A stretch of 10,838 nucleotides of DNA from JACDAN01 sp035776735 (GCA_035776735.1 DASSSO010000127.1:1-10838); one strand, 5' to 3'; positions 1-5,702 are shown, counted from the first letter of the stretch. Program-made: numbers and translations. Notes: generated from the letters alone by a model not told the origin.

Positions 1-297
1 CTCGTCGAGCAGCCGGCACACCTCGATGTAGGGCTCGTACATCCCGACCATGAAGCACTGGTGCAGGTAGCGATCGAGCTGTTCCCGGATCGCCTCGACG
101 GCGGCGGGCAGCCCGTGGCCGGTGTTCTGGCAGCCGAGCCCCCCGGCGAAGTCGATGTAGGTGCGGCCGTCGACGTCCTCGATCCGGGCGCCGTCGGCCC
201 GGGCGACGACGAGCGGCGGGGTGGCGACCCCGCGCGCGACGTAGCGCTCGCGGGCGGCGGCTACGCGCCCCGAGGCCGTGGTTTCACGGAGGGCCAT
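1..297 (-). CDS. gabT: 4-aminobutyrate aminotransferase-type enzyme, N-terminal 99 residues (3' end outside window)
   Basis: This is the N-terminal part of a class III (PLP-dependent, fold type I) aminotransferase; the PLP lysine lies beyond the window. Seen: an ATG at 297 opens a frame that stays open to base 1. Near residues 45-85 it carries the family's N-terminal landmarks: GRTYIDFAGGLGCQNTGH, then LDRYLHQCFMVGMYEPY, followed by EVCRLL. The 'D-G-(R/K)-x-Y-I-D-F-x-G-G-x-G-x-x-N-x-G-H' pattern and the 'H-x-C-F-M-V/x-Y-E-x-Y' segment are typical of GABA transaminases (GABA + 2-oxoglutarate to succinate semialdehyde + glutamate). It is transcribed divergently from the amine oxidase at 398, with 100 nt between starts. 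No Shine-Dalgarno precedes the ATG, and a -10-like GAGAAT lies 8 nt upstream, so the message may be leaderless. The assignment to GABA rather than another omega-amino acid (ornithine, beta-alanine) is by pattern only. Confidence 0.85.
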   Translation of the reverse strand, partial: MALRETTASGRVAAARERYVARGVATPPLVVARADGARIEDVDGRTYIDFAGGLGCQNTGHGLPAAVEAIREQLDRYLHQCFMVGMYEPYIEVCRLLDE

Positions 298-305
298 CGC
301 GGGCC

Positions 306-311
306 ATTCTC
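306..311 (-). promoter_or_regulatory. Candidate -10 element for the gabT-type gene
   Basis: On the minus strand GAGAAT (4 of 6 matches to TATAAT) is preceded by TGC, giving an extended -10 look, and ends 8 nt before the ATG at 297. No convincing -35 is visible at 16-19 nt. The position would place the transcript start at or next to the start codon. Confidence 0.3.
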
Positions 312-384
312 GCAGGATCGTGGATTTTTCGACTCGCAAACCTTGCACTTCCTTCCGGACTCGATCATTCTCGAAGCTCCGAGG

Positions 385-392
385 AAGGAGGT
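385..392 (+). promoter_or_regulatory. Strong Shine-Dalgarno of the amine oxidase gene
   Basis: AAGGAGGT is an eight-base match to the anti-Shine-Dalgarno sequence and lies 5 nt before the ATG at 398. It decides the start: the same frame is open back to an ATG at 278, but that ATG lies inside the divergent gabT-type gene and would put 40 unrelated residues before the Tat signal. Confidence 0.85.
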
Positions 393-397
393 CTCCG

Positions 398-1936
398 ATG
401 GCTCGGACACCGCTCGCCGCTTCGCTCCAGACGCTGGCCGCCGACGCGTCTGCAGAGCGCAGGCTCACCCGCCGTGACGTGCTGCGTGACGCCTCGATCC
501 TGGGCCTCGCGGCGGCAGGCACCACCTCGATCGGCCGTTTGCTGTCCTCGGCGGCGGCGGCGATTACGCCGCGCATCGTCGTCGTCGGGGCGGGGCTCGC
601 CGGGCTGACGGCGGCGCACCGGCTGAAGCAGGCGGGGATCCTGGCCGACATCCACGAGGCGTCGGAGCGGGTCGGCGGCCGCTGCTGGACGCTGCGAGGC
701 GCGTTCGCAGAAGGTCAGATCGCCGAGCACGGCGGCGAGCTGATCGACCAGGGCCACAAGGCGATCCGGCAGCTCGCAGGGGGGCTCGGCCTCAAGCTCG
801 ACAACCTCCTCCAGGCCGAGGCGAACGGCACCGAGCCGACGTACTTCTTCGACGGCGTGCCCTACTCCTACCCGGAGGCGACGGACGACATCAAAGGGAT
901 CTGGCAGAAGATCCACTCTGACGTCTCGGCAGCCAGCTACCCGACGCTGTACGACACCTCGACGCCTCGCGGGCGCGAGCTCGACCAAATGTCGATCATC
1001 GACTGGATCGAGGAGAGCGTCCCCGGAGGGATGAGCTCGCCGCTCGGCCAGCTCCTCGACGTCGCCTACACGATCGAGTACGGCGCCGACTCGAGCGACC
1101 AGAGCTCTCTCAATCTGCTCTACCTGCTCGGGTACAGCGGCCAGGGCCGGCTTCGCATCTTCGGCCCGTCCAACGAGAAGTACCACGTGGTCGGCGGCAA
1201 CGACCAGATCCCCGCGCTCCTCGCCGAACGGCTCGCCGGCCAGATCACGCTCGGCTCGGAGCTCGTCGCCGTGCGGCTGCGCACCGACGGCGGGTACACG
1301 CTCACCTTCCGCCAGGGCTACGCCACGAGGACCGTCACGGCGGATCGGGTAATCCTCGCGCTCCCGTTCTCGATCCTCCGGTCGTCCGTGGACATCTCGA
1401 AGGCGGGGTTCAGCCAGCGCAAGCGCACGGCGATTCGCGAGCAGGGGATGGGCACGAACTCGAAGCTGCACGTCCAGTTCGCGACGCGCCACTGGAACGA
1501 GCTGGACTGCAACGGCGAGACGTTCGCCGACACGGGCTACCAGAACACCTGGGAGGTCACGAGGGCCCAGCCCGGCACGGCCGGGATCCTCGTGGACTAC
1601 ACCGGCGGCTCGATCGGCGCGAGCTTCGGGACCGGCACGCCGTCCTCTCGGGCGAAGGAGTTCCTGCGGCAGATCGAGCCGGTCCTCCCCGGGATCACGA
1701 ACGAGTGGAACGGGCTGGCGACAGTCGACTTCTGGCCGGCCTACCCCTGGACGAAGGGCTCCTACTCGTACTGGAAGGTCGGGCAGTACACGAAGTTCGC
1801 CGGGTCGGAGCGCGAGCGTGAGGGGAACTGCCACTTCGCCGGCGAGCACACCTCGGTCGACTTCCAGGGGTACCTGAACGGCGCCGTCGAGACGGGCGAG
1901 CGGGCGGCCGCCGAGATCCTGGCGGACCTGAAGTAG
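398..1936 (+). CDS. Tat-exported flavin-dependent amine oxidase (monoamine/polyamine/L-amino-acid oxidase family)
   Basis: A 512-residue protein of the flavin-containing amine oxidoreductase family, which oxidises an amine to an imine/aldehyde with release of ammonia and hydrogen peroxide. Seen: a twin-arginine signal (TRRDVLRDA, Arg25-Arg26) followed by an Ala/Leu-rich stretch to about residue 55, so export by the Tat pathway as a folded, FAD-loaded protein is likely. The FAD-binding Rossmann motif VVVGAGLAGL is at residues 61-70, followed by EASERVGGR (87-95), the second FAD contact. The C-terminal GEHTSVDFQGYLNGAVETG is the family's FAD/active-site closing segment. SYSYWKVGQY near residue 460 fits the usual aromatic loop. 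The length is normal. It has a perfect Shine-Dalgarno and is followed after 17 nt by the saccharopine-dehydrogenase-like gene. Substrate cannot be read from sequence; the nearby GABA-transaminase and PotD-like genes favour a polyamine or aliphatic amine over an L-amino acid, as inference. Confidence 0.88.
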   Translation: MARTPLAASLQTLAADASAERRLTRRDVLRDASILGLAAAGTTSIGRLLSSAAAAITPRIVVVGAGLAGLTAAHRLKQAGILADIHEASERVGGRCWTLRGAFAEGQIAEHGGELIDQGHKAIRQLAGGLGLKLDNLLQAEANGTEPTYFFDGVPYSYPEATDDIKGIWQKIHSDVSAASYPTLYDTSTPRGRELDQMSIIDWIEESVPGGMSSPLGQLLDVAYTIEYGADSSDQSSLNLLYLLGYSGQGRLRIFGPSNEKYHVVGGNDQIPALLAERLAGQITLGSELVAVRLRTDGGYTLTFRQGYATRTVTADRVILALPFSILRSSVDISKAGFSQRKRTAIREQGMGTNSKLHVQFATRHWNELDCNGETFADTGYQNTWEVTRAQPGTAGILVDYTGGSIGASFGTGTPSSRAKEFLRQIEPVLPGITNEWNGLATVDFWPAYPWTKGSYSYWKVGQYTKFAGSEREREGNCHFAGEHTSVDFQGYLNGAVETGERAAAEILADLK

Positions 1937-1940
1937 TCGC

Positions 1941-1946
1941 GATACT
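1941..1946 (+). promoter_or_regulatory. Candidate -10 element for the saccharopine-dehydrogenase-like gene
   Basis: GATACT (4 of 6 to TATAAT) lies between the amine oxidase stop and the GTG at 1954, with exactly 7 nt separating it from the start codon. No clear Shine-Dalgarno exists in this 17-nt gap. It could give the second gene a leaderless transcript in addition to read-through from 398. No -35 is evident. Confidence 0.35.
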
Positions 1947-1953
1947 GCGGGCG

Positions 1954-2943
1954 GTGATCGCCGTAGTCGGAGCCTCCGGGACCATCGGCCGCCGGGTCGT
2001 CGGCTTCCTCGAGGGCTGGGGTGCGCCGTTCGCGCGGCGCGACGCCCGGCTGGCGGGGGAGGAGGCGCTGGATGCGTCCGAGCCCGCGGCGGTGGCGCGT
2101 GGCCTCGAGGGCTGCTCGGTCGTCGTCAACTGCGCCGACTACCGCCTGAACCTCGCGGTCATGCGCGGCGCGCTGGAGGCGGGCGTCCACTACGTCGACC
2201 TCGGCGGGCTCTACTACGTGACGACCGAACAGCTCGCCCTCGACGGCGAGTTCGCCGAGGCGGGCGTCGGCGCGCTGCTCGGCATGGGCTCCGCGCCGGG
2301 GAAGACGAACCTGCTCGCCGCCGCGGCCGCGCGGCGGCTGCGCGAGGAGCCGCGGTCACTGGAGATCTGGGCCGCGGCCCGCGACCCGGCCGCCGCCGGA
2401 CATTCGTTTCCCGCGCCCTACTCGGTGCGAACGCTGCTCGACGAGCTGCGCATGCGACCCGTCGTCGTCGAGGAGGGCGAGCTGCGGGAGGTCGAGCCGC
2501 TCTCCGGCGAGGCCGAGCGGGAGCTCCCCGAGCCGGTCGGGCGCGCGAAGGGGATCTACACGCTCCACTCGGAGCTGAAGACGCTGCCCGTCGCCTTCCC
2601 GACGCTCGAGTCGGCCTCGTTTCGGCTCTGCCTCGCTCCCGGCCTGCTGGAGAAGCTGCTCGCGCTCCAAGAGGGTGACGAGCCCCAGCCCTACGAGCAG
2701 TCCGAGGCTGCGGTCGCCGTCCATCTCGTCGACCTGCGCGGGCCGACGCGGAGGGTCGTCGGGTGGACGCTCACGCGCGGCGGGTCGGCGCGCTCGACCT
2801 CCGAGCCCGCCGCCCGGGCGGCCGTCGAGCTCCACGAAGGGCGGCTGCGGTTCGCGGGCGTGAGGCCGCCGGAGGACGCGATCTCCGACCCGGACGCCTT
2901 CCTCGCGCTCCTCGACACCGAGGTCTACTGGGAGGTCGCGTAG
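1954..2943 (+). CDS. Saccharopine dehydrogenase-like NAD(P)-binding oxidoreductase
   Basis: A 329-residue protein of the saccharopine dehydrogenase/reductase-like superfamily, which also contains carboxynorspermidine dehydrogenase and lysine-ketoglutarate reductase. Seen: the GTG start is followed directly by a Rossmann fingerprint, IAVVGASGTIGRRVV (Gly6, Gly9, Gly12). The family's 'VVNCADYRLNLAVMRGALEAG' region continues into VHYVDLGGLYYVT (about residues 70-90), and GMGSAPGKTNLLA follows near 110-122, where the superfamily has its conserved Gly-x-x-Pro-Gly turn. It is shorter than the usual 370-450 residues, mainly in the C-terminal part. It sits 17 nt after the amine oxidase, so the two are probably one functional unit; an imine or aldehyde from the oxidase could be the reduced or oxidised partner, which is inference. 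Its last 19 nt overlap the 3' end of the convergent lipoprotein gene. The family call is firm; the reaction is unknown. Confidence 0.8.
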   Translation: MIAVVGASGTIGRRVVGFLEGWGAPFARRDARLAGEEALDASEPAAVARGLEGCSVVVNCADYRLNLAVMRGALEAGVHYVDLGGLYYVTTEQLALDGEFAEAGVGALLGMGSAPGKTNLLAAAAARRLREEPRSLEIWAAARDPAAAGHSFPAPYSVRTLLDELRMRPVVVEEGELREVEPLSGEAERELPEPVGRAKGIYTLHSELKTLPVAFPTLESASFRLCLAPGLLEKLLALQEGDEPQPYEQSEAAVAVHLVDLRGPTRRVVGWTLTRGGSARSTSEPAARAAVELHEGRLRFAGVRPPEDAISDPDAFLALLDTEVYWEVA

Positions 2944-3359
2944 GCGACCCAGCGGCGGGCGCAATCCTCGTTGTCGCCCTCCGGGCGGATCGTCCAGCGG
3001 ATCGATCGCCGGCCGGCCGGCTCGTGGCGCCCGGGGAAGGCGGAAGCGAGCCGCCTCGGGATCGTGACCTCGACGCCGCCCGAGAGCGCGACCCGGACGA
3101 ACTCCTCGGTCTGGTGCGCGTCCCCGCCGGTGACCGGCGCCGCGACGACGTCGGCGTCTCGCCGCTCCGCGATCGGCTCCAGCTGCTCGCCGTCGTCATA
3201 GGTGCGCAGGTCGACGCGGCACCCGCTCTCGCGCTCGAAGCGCTGGACGTCCTCGTCGATCCACGCGGGTGCGAGCAGGCGGACCTCGGGCTCGGGCTCG
3301 CCGCCGCAGCCGGCCACGCCGGCGAGTAGGGCCACGGCGAGAAGCGCCCGGGCAGCCAT
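2925..3359 (-). CDS. Small lipoprotein resembling the N-terminal part of a PotD-type polyamine-binding protein
   Basis: A 144-residue protein from the ATG at 3359 (147 from an alternative ATG at 3368). Seen: a short N-region with one Arg, a hydrophobic core ALLAVALLAG and a lipobox VAGC with the lipidated Cys at 18, so it is probably anchored outside the membrane. The mature protein begins EVRLLAPAWIDEDVQRFERE and continues SGCRVDLRTYDDGEQL, then DADVVAAP. This follows the opening of spermidine/putrescine-binding proteins: strand, 'W-x-(D/E)', 'F-x-x-E-(S/T)-G', 'V-x-x-x-T-Y-(D/E)-x-x-E', then 'D-(V/L)-V'. Such proteins are about 350 residues; here the similarity fades after about 70 and the rest is Arg-rich, ending with ARRWVAYATSQ. 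It is therefore a truncated, internally deleted or reduced binding protein. The neighbouring region on this strand holds no missing portion. Its 3' end overlaps the convergent oxidoreductase gene by 19 nt, and it starts back-to-back with the enolase-superfamily gene. The lipoprotein call is good; the PotD relation is moderate. Confidence 0.65.
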   Translation of the reverse strand: MAARALLAVALLAGVAGCGGEPEPEVRLLAPAWIDEDVQRFERESGCRVDLRTYDDGEQLEPIAERRDADVVAAPVTGGDAHQTEEFVRVALSGGVEVTIPRRLASAFPGRHEPAGRRSIRWTIRPEGDNEDCARRWVAYATSQ

Positions 3360-3362
3360 ACT
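3357..3362 (+). promoter_or_regulatory. Candidate -10 element for the enolase-superfamily gene
   Basis: CATACT (4 of 6 to TATAAT) ends exactly 7 nt before the GTG at 3370. No Shine-Dalgarno is present, and the preceding bases encode the start of the divergent lipoprotein. The element would therefore have to work from inside that gene's first codons and give a leaderless message. Confidence 0.35.
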
Positions 3363-3366
3363 CGCC

Positions 3367-3372
3367 ATTGTG
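3367..3372 (-). promoter_or_regulatory. Candidate -10 element for the lipoprotein gene
   Basis: On the minus strand CACAAT (4 of 6 to TATAAT) ends exactly 7 nt before the ATG at 3359. It overlaps the start codon of the enolase-superfamily gene on the other strand. This spacing is one reason to prefer 3359 over 3368 as the lipoprotein start. Confidence 0.3.
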
Positions 3373-4416
3373 TCCACGTACGAACGCGTCGCCGACCTGC
3401 CGCTGCTCGTCGAGGGCCACGAGCTCGAGCAGCTGGAACAGTCGGTGTCGAGCGAATTCGTCCGGACCACGACGCACGTCCGGCTGCGTGGCGGCGGGGA
3501 GGAGGGAATCGGCGAGGACGTCACCTACGACGGCGAGGCGCACGATGCGCTGCAGGCCGCGCCTCCGCTCGCTCTGGAAGGCGAGTGGACGCTTCGCTCC
3601 TTCTCGCAGCGCCTCGACGGGCTCGAGCTCTGGCCGGCGCCTCCCGCCATGGCCGCGTTCCGCGACTACCGCCGCTGGGCGTTCGAGAGCGCCGCGCTCG
3701 ACCTGGCGCTGCGGCAGGCCGGCCGCTCGCTTGCCGATACGCTCGGGCTCGCGCCGCGTCCCGTGCGGTTCGTCGTCTCGCTGCGCCTGGGCGAGCCGTC
3801 CTCCGCGGAGCCGATCCAGCGACTCCTCGAGGACTACCCCGGGACGCGGTTCAAGCTCGATCCCGTTTCGGACTGGACGCCTGAGCTCGTGGCCGAGCTC
3901 GCCGGTCTCGGGCTCGTCGACGTGGTCGACCTGAAGGGTCAATACTCGGGCACGGTCGTGGACAACCCGGCCGACCCGGAGCTCTACCGGCGGGTGGTGG
4001 AGGCGTTCCCGAACGCGTGGATCGAGGACCCGGCGCTCACGGAGGAGACCGACGGCGTGCTCGAGGAGCATCGGGAGCGCGTGACGTGGGACGCGCCGAT
4101 CCACTCGGTCGCCGACATCGAGGGCCTGCCCTTCCCGCCTCGGACGATCAACGTCAAGCCGTCGCGCTTCGGATCGGTCGAGCGGCTCTTCGAGACCTAC
4201 GACTACTGCGCGGCGAACGGCATCGGCATGTACGGCGGCGGCCAGTTCGAGCTCGGCGTCGGACGCCACCACATCCAGCACCTCGCCTCGCTGTTCCACC
4301 CGGACTCGTCGAACGACGTCGCGCCGGGCGGCTACAACCTGACCCCGGTCGCGCCGGGGCTCCCGATCAGCCCGCTCGAGCCCGGCGCGGACACGGCCGG
4401 GCTGCCGCGCAGCTGA
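3370..4416 (+). CDS. Enolase-superfamily enzyme (muconate-lactonizing/OSBS/epimerase type), substrate unknown
   Basis: A 348-residue protein with the layout of the enolase superfamily: an N-terminal capping domain to about residue 125, then a (beta/alpha)-barrel. Members abstract a proton next to a carboxylate, using Mg2+. Seen in barrel order: Lys162 (FKLDP) at the second strand, Asp187 (VDVVDLKG) at the third, Glu219 (WIEDPAL) at the fourth, Asp241 (TWDAPIHS) at the fifth and Lys263 (INVKPSRFGS) at the sixth. Asp187/Glu219/Asp241 fit the metal triad and Lys263 a general base. The second-strand motif reads K-x-D rather than the common K-x-K. The GTG at 3370 is the only usable start, because no ATG, GTG or TTG lies in frame for a long way upstream and the N-terminal cap begins right there. 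It starts about 10 nt from the divergent lipoprotein gene. No menaquinone or aromatic-degradation gene is nearby, so o-succinylbenzoate synthase or muconate cycloisomerase is not supported by context. Confidence 0.8.
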   Translation: MSTYERVADLPLLVEGHELEQLEQSVSSEFVRTTTHVRLRGGGEEGIGEDVTYDGEAHDALQAAPPLALEGEWTLRSFSQRLDGLELWPAPPAMAAFRDYRRWAFESAALDLALRQAGRSLADTLGLAPRPVRFVVSLRLGEPSSAEPIQRLLEDYPGTRFKLDPVSDWTPELVAELAGLGLVDVVDLKGQYSGTVVDNPADPELYRRVVEAFPNAWIEDPALTEETDGVLEEHRERVTWDAPIHSVADIEGLPFPPRTINVKPSRFGSVERLFETYDYCAANGIGMYGGGQFELGVGRHHIQHLASLFHPDSSNDVAPGGYNLTPVAPGLPISPLEPGADTAGLPRS

Positions 4417-4427
4417 GCCCGGCGCAC

Positions 4428-4461
4428 ATTCGACACAGACGCGGCACCCACGTGTGCGAAT
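4428..4461. repeat. Imperfect inverted repeat between the enolase-superfamily gene and the 88-residue gene
   Basis: ATTCGACACA at 4428-4437 and TGTGCGAAT at 4453-4461 are reverse complements apart from one extra A, separated by 15 nt. The repeat lies in the only non-coding gap on this side, just upstream of the candidate -10 at 4470. It could be an operator, or a weak stem ending the upstream message; there is no T-run after it. Confidence 0.35.
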
Positions 4462-4469
4462 TGCCCGGC

Positions 4470-4475
4470 TAGCGT
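4470..4475 (+). promoter_or_regulatory. Candidate -10 element for the 88-residue gene
   Basis: TAGCGT fits the loose actinobacterial TAnnnT form and ends exactly 7 nt before the ATG at 4483. No Shine-Dalgarno precedes this start. No good -35 was found. Confidence 0.35.
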
Positions 4476-4482
4476 CGGGTCC

Positions 4483-4749
4483 ATGAGGAGGATCACGACC
4501 GCGTGGGGGACGGCGAAGCTCGTCGAGGAGGTCACTCTGCAGCAGCGTGCGGGGCAGAAGCGCTTCGCTTCGGTCGTCCAGCTGCTCGAGGACGACAAGG
4601 GCGAATGGCTCGTCCGCTTCGCCTACACGACGGACGGCACCGCGCGGCGCGGCCCGGTGACGCTCCGCGGCGCCGATATCGAGCGCCTCCGCGACCGGCT
4701 CGACGACCACCCGGCGCTCGCCGCGGCACTCGGGTTCGTCGGGGGGTGA
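4483..4749 (+). CDS. Uncharacterised 88-residue protein
   Basis: I do not recognise this gene. The 88-residue product has no signal peptide or membrane segment and is probably cytoplasmic. By eye it consists of a mixed-charge start (MRRITTAWGTAKLVEEVT), three likely beta strands (about 27-34 RFASVVQL, 41-48 GEWLVRFA, 58-62 GPVTL) and a C-terminal helix beginning GADIERLRDRLDDHPALAAAL. The 'basic strand, strand, D-G-x-x-R-x-G-x-x-x-L, helix' order is reminiscent of the PC4/p15 single-strand nucleic-acid-binding fold, but this is a weak resemblance, not an assignment. It is a plausible gene rather than a shadow: it has a clean ATG, a -10-like element at the right distance, protein-like composition, and it ends only 9 nt before the convergent purQ stop. 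Confidence 0.65.
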   Translation: MRRITTAWGTAKLVEEVTLQQRAGQKRFASVVQLLEDDKGEWLVRFAYTTDGTARRGPVTLRGADIERLRDRLDDHPALAAALGFVGG

Positions 4750-4758
4750 TGCGTTCCG

Positions 4759-5460
4759 TTAGGCCGTGACGACAGCTCGATCTCGGGCCGACGCGATCAA
4801 CCCGCGGAGAATGAGCGCGCCGTCGCTCGAGCCCAGGAGTGGGTCGACCGCATGCTCGGGATGCGGCATCAGGCCCATGACGTTGCGGTCGGCGTTCACG
4901 ACGCCGGCGACGTCGGCGACCGAGCCGTTCGGGTTGTCCCGGTAGCGCAGGACGATCTGGCCGTTCGCCTCCAGCTCGGCGAGGAGCTCGTCGCTGGCGA
5001 ACCAGCAGCCTTCCCCGTGCTTGACGGGGATCGTCAGGACGCCGCCGGGCTCGCACAGGCTCGTGAACGGCGTGTCCGTGCGCTCGACCCGCAGATCGAC
5101 ATCGCGACAGACGAACGAGAGCGACGCGTTCGGGCGGAGCGCGCCGGGAAGGAGGCCTGCCTCGCAGAGGATCTGGAAGCCGTTGCAGATCCCGAGCACC
5201 GGGCCGCCGAGCGCCGCGAAGTCCGCAACCGCCCGCATCGCCGGCGAGAACCGGGCGATCGCGCCGCAGCGGAGGTAGTCGCCGTACGAGAACCCTCCCG
5301 GGAGGACGACGCCTGCGACGTCGGGAAGCCGCTCGTCGGCGTGCCAGACCGGGACCGCCTCGGCACCCAGCAGCTCGAGGGCCTGCAGCGCGTCCCGGTC
5401 GTCGTTCGAGCCGGGGAAGGTGATCACGCCGATCCGCGGGCGCGGCTCGCGCTCCGTCAC
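4759..5460 (-). CDS. purQ: Phosphoribosylformylglycinamidine synthase, glutaminase subunit PurQ
   Basis: A class I glutamine amidotransferase subunit of 233 residues. It releases ammonia from glutamine and feeds it to PurL, with PurS, to turn FGAR into FGAM in the fourth step of purine synthesis (cytoplasm). Seen: the family opening RIGVITFPGSNDDRDA, then VVLPGGFSYGDYLRCGAIAR, the nucleophile Cys92 in GPVLGICNGFQIL, and His200/Glu202 in GLMPHPEHA, completing the triad. The GTG at 5460 is chosen because it overlaps the purS stop as GTGA and follows GAGGA with a 6-nt spacer; a longer frame upstream only adds residues from another frame of purS. It is the last purine gene in the run. purL, which often follows, is absent, and a convergent unrelated gene ends 9 nt away. 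Confidence 0.97.
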   Translation of the reverse strand: MTEREPRPRIGVITFPGSNDDRDALQALELLGAEAVPVWHADERLPDVAGVVLPGGFSYGDYLRCGAIARFSPAMRAVADFAALGGPVLGICNGFQILCEAGLLPGALRPNASLSFVCRDVDLRVERTDTPFTSLCEPGGVLTIPVKHGEGCWFASDELLAELEANGQIVLRYRDNPNGSVADVAGVVNADRNVMGLMPHPEHAVDPLLGSSDGALILRGLIASARDRAVVTA

Positions 5461-5702
5461 TGGGCGTCCTCGAGCTCGATCTCGTAGCTCTCGATCAGAG
5501 GGTTGGCGAGGAGCTGCTCGCACATCCGCTCGACCTCGGCCCGGGCGGCGACCGCATCGGTCGCCTCGACCTCCAGGTCGACGACGCGACCCACCCGCGC
5601 CTCGCCGACCGGAAAGCCGAGGTGGCGCAGCGAGCTCTCGACCGCCTCCCCCTGCGGGTCGAGGATGCCCGGTTTCGGCCGCACGAGAACGGTCGCCCTC
5701 AT
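5457..5702 (-). CDS. purS: Phosphoribosylformylglycinamidine synthase subunit PurS
   Basis: An 81-residue subunit, the usual PurS size. It bridges PurQ and small-type PurL in the three-part FGAM synthase of Gram-positive bacteria and archaea. Seen: MRATVLVRPKPGILDPQG at the N-terminus (family pattern 'V-x-V-x-x-K-x-x-(I/V)-x-D-P-x-G') and the C-terminal NPLIESYEIELED ('N-P-(V/L)-I-E-x-Y-x-(I/V/L)'). Its ATG overlaps the purC stop as ATGA and its TGA overlaps the purQ GTG, so it is translationally coupled on both sides. Its presence implies that the genome's PurL is the small form, encoded elsewhere. Confidence 0.97.
   Translation of the reverse strand: MRATVLVRPKPGILDPQGEAVESSLRHLGFPVGEARVGRVVDLEVEATDAVAARAEVERMCEQLLANPLIESYEIELEDAQ

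Noticed and set aside
343..371. TTGCAC followed after 17 nt by CATTCT as a promoter for the amine oxidase
   Set aside because: The -35 looks fair, but the -10 matches TATAAT in only two positions, too weak to list as a feature.
361..374. TCGA-N6-TCGA dyad upstream of the amine oxidase
   Set aside because: Only the four-base arms are symmetric, and such arms are frequent in this base composition.
278..397. A 40-residue N-terminal extension of the amine oxidase from an ATG at 278
   Set aside because: The ATG at 398 has an eight-base Shine-Dalgarno 5 nt upstream and is followed by a proper Tat signal; the extension overlaps the divergent gabT-type gene and is Arg/Ser-rich without pattern.
365..1849. 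A 494-codon open frame on the minus strand opposite the amine oxidase
   Set aside because: Low-complexity Arg/Val/Asp composition with no motifs; it is a shadow of the amine oxidase gene, which has a perfect Shine-Dalgarno, a Tat signal and FAD motifs.
2763..3329. A 188-codon plus-strand open frame bridging the convergent junction
   Set aside because: It overlaps two better-supported genes and consists of Arg/Ala/Gly-rich sequence with no motif; shadow.
3196..4710. A 504-codon open frame on the minus strand opposite the enolase-superfamily gene
   Set aside because: It is rich in Arg, Glu, Val and Pro with no domain pattern, as expected for the shadow of a high-GC coding strand. The plus-strand protein shows clear superfamily residues.
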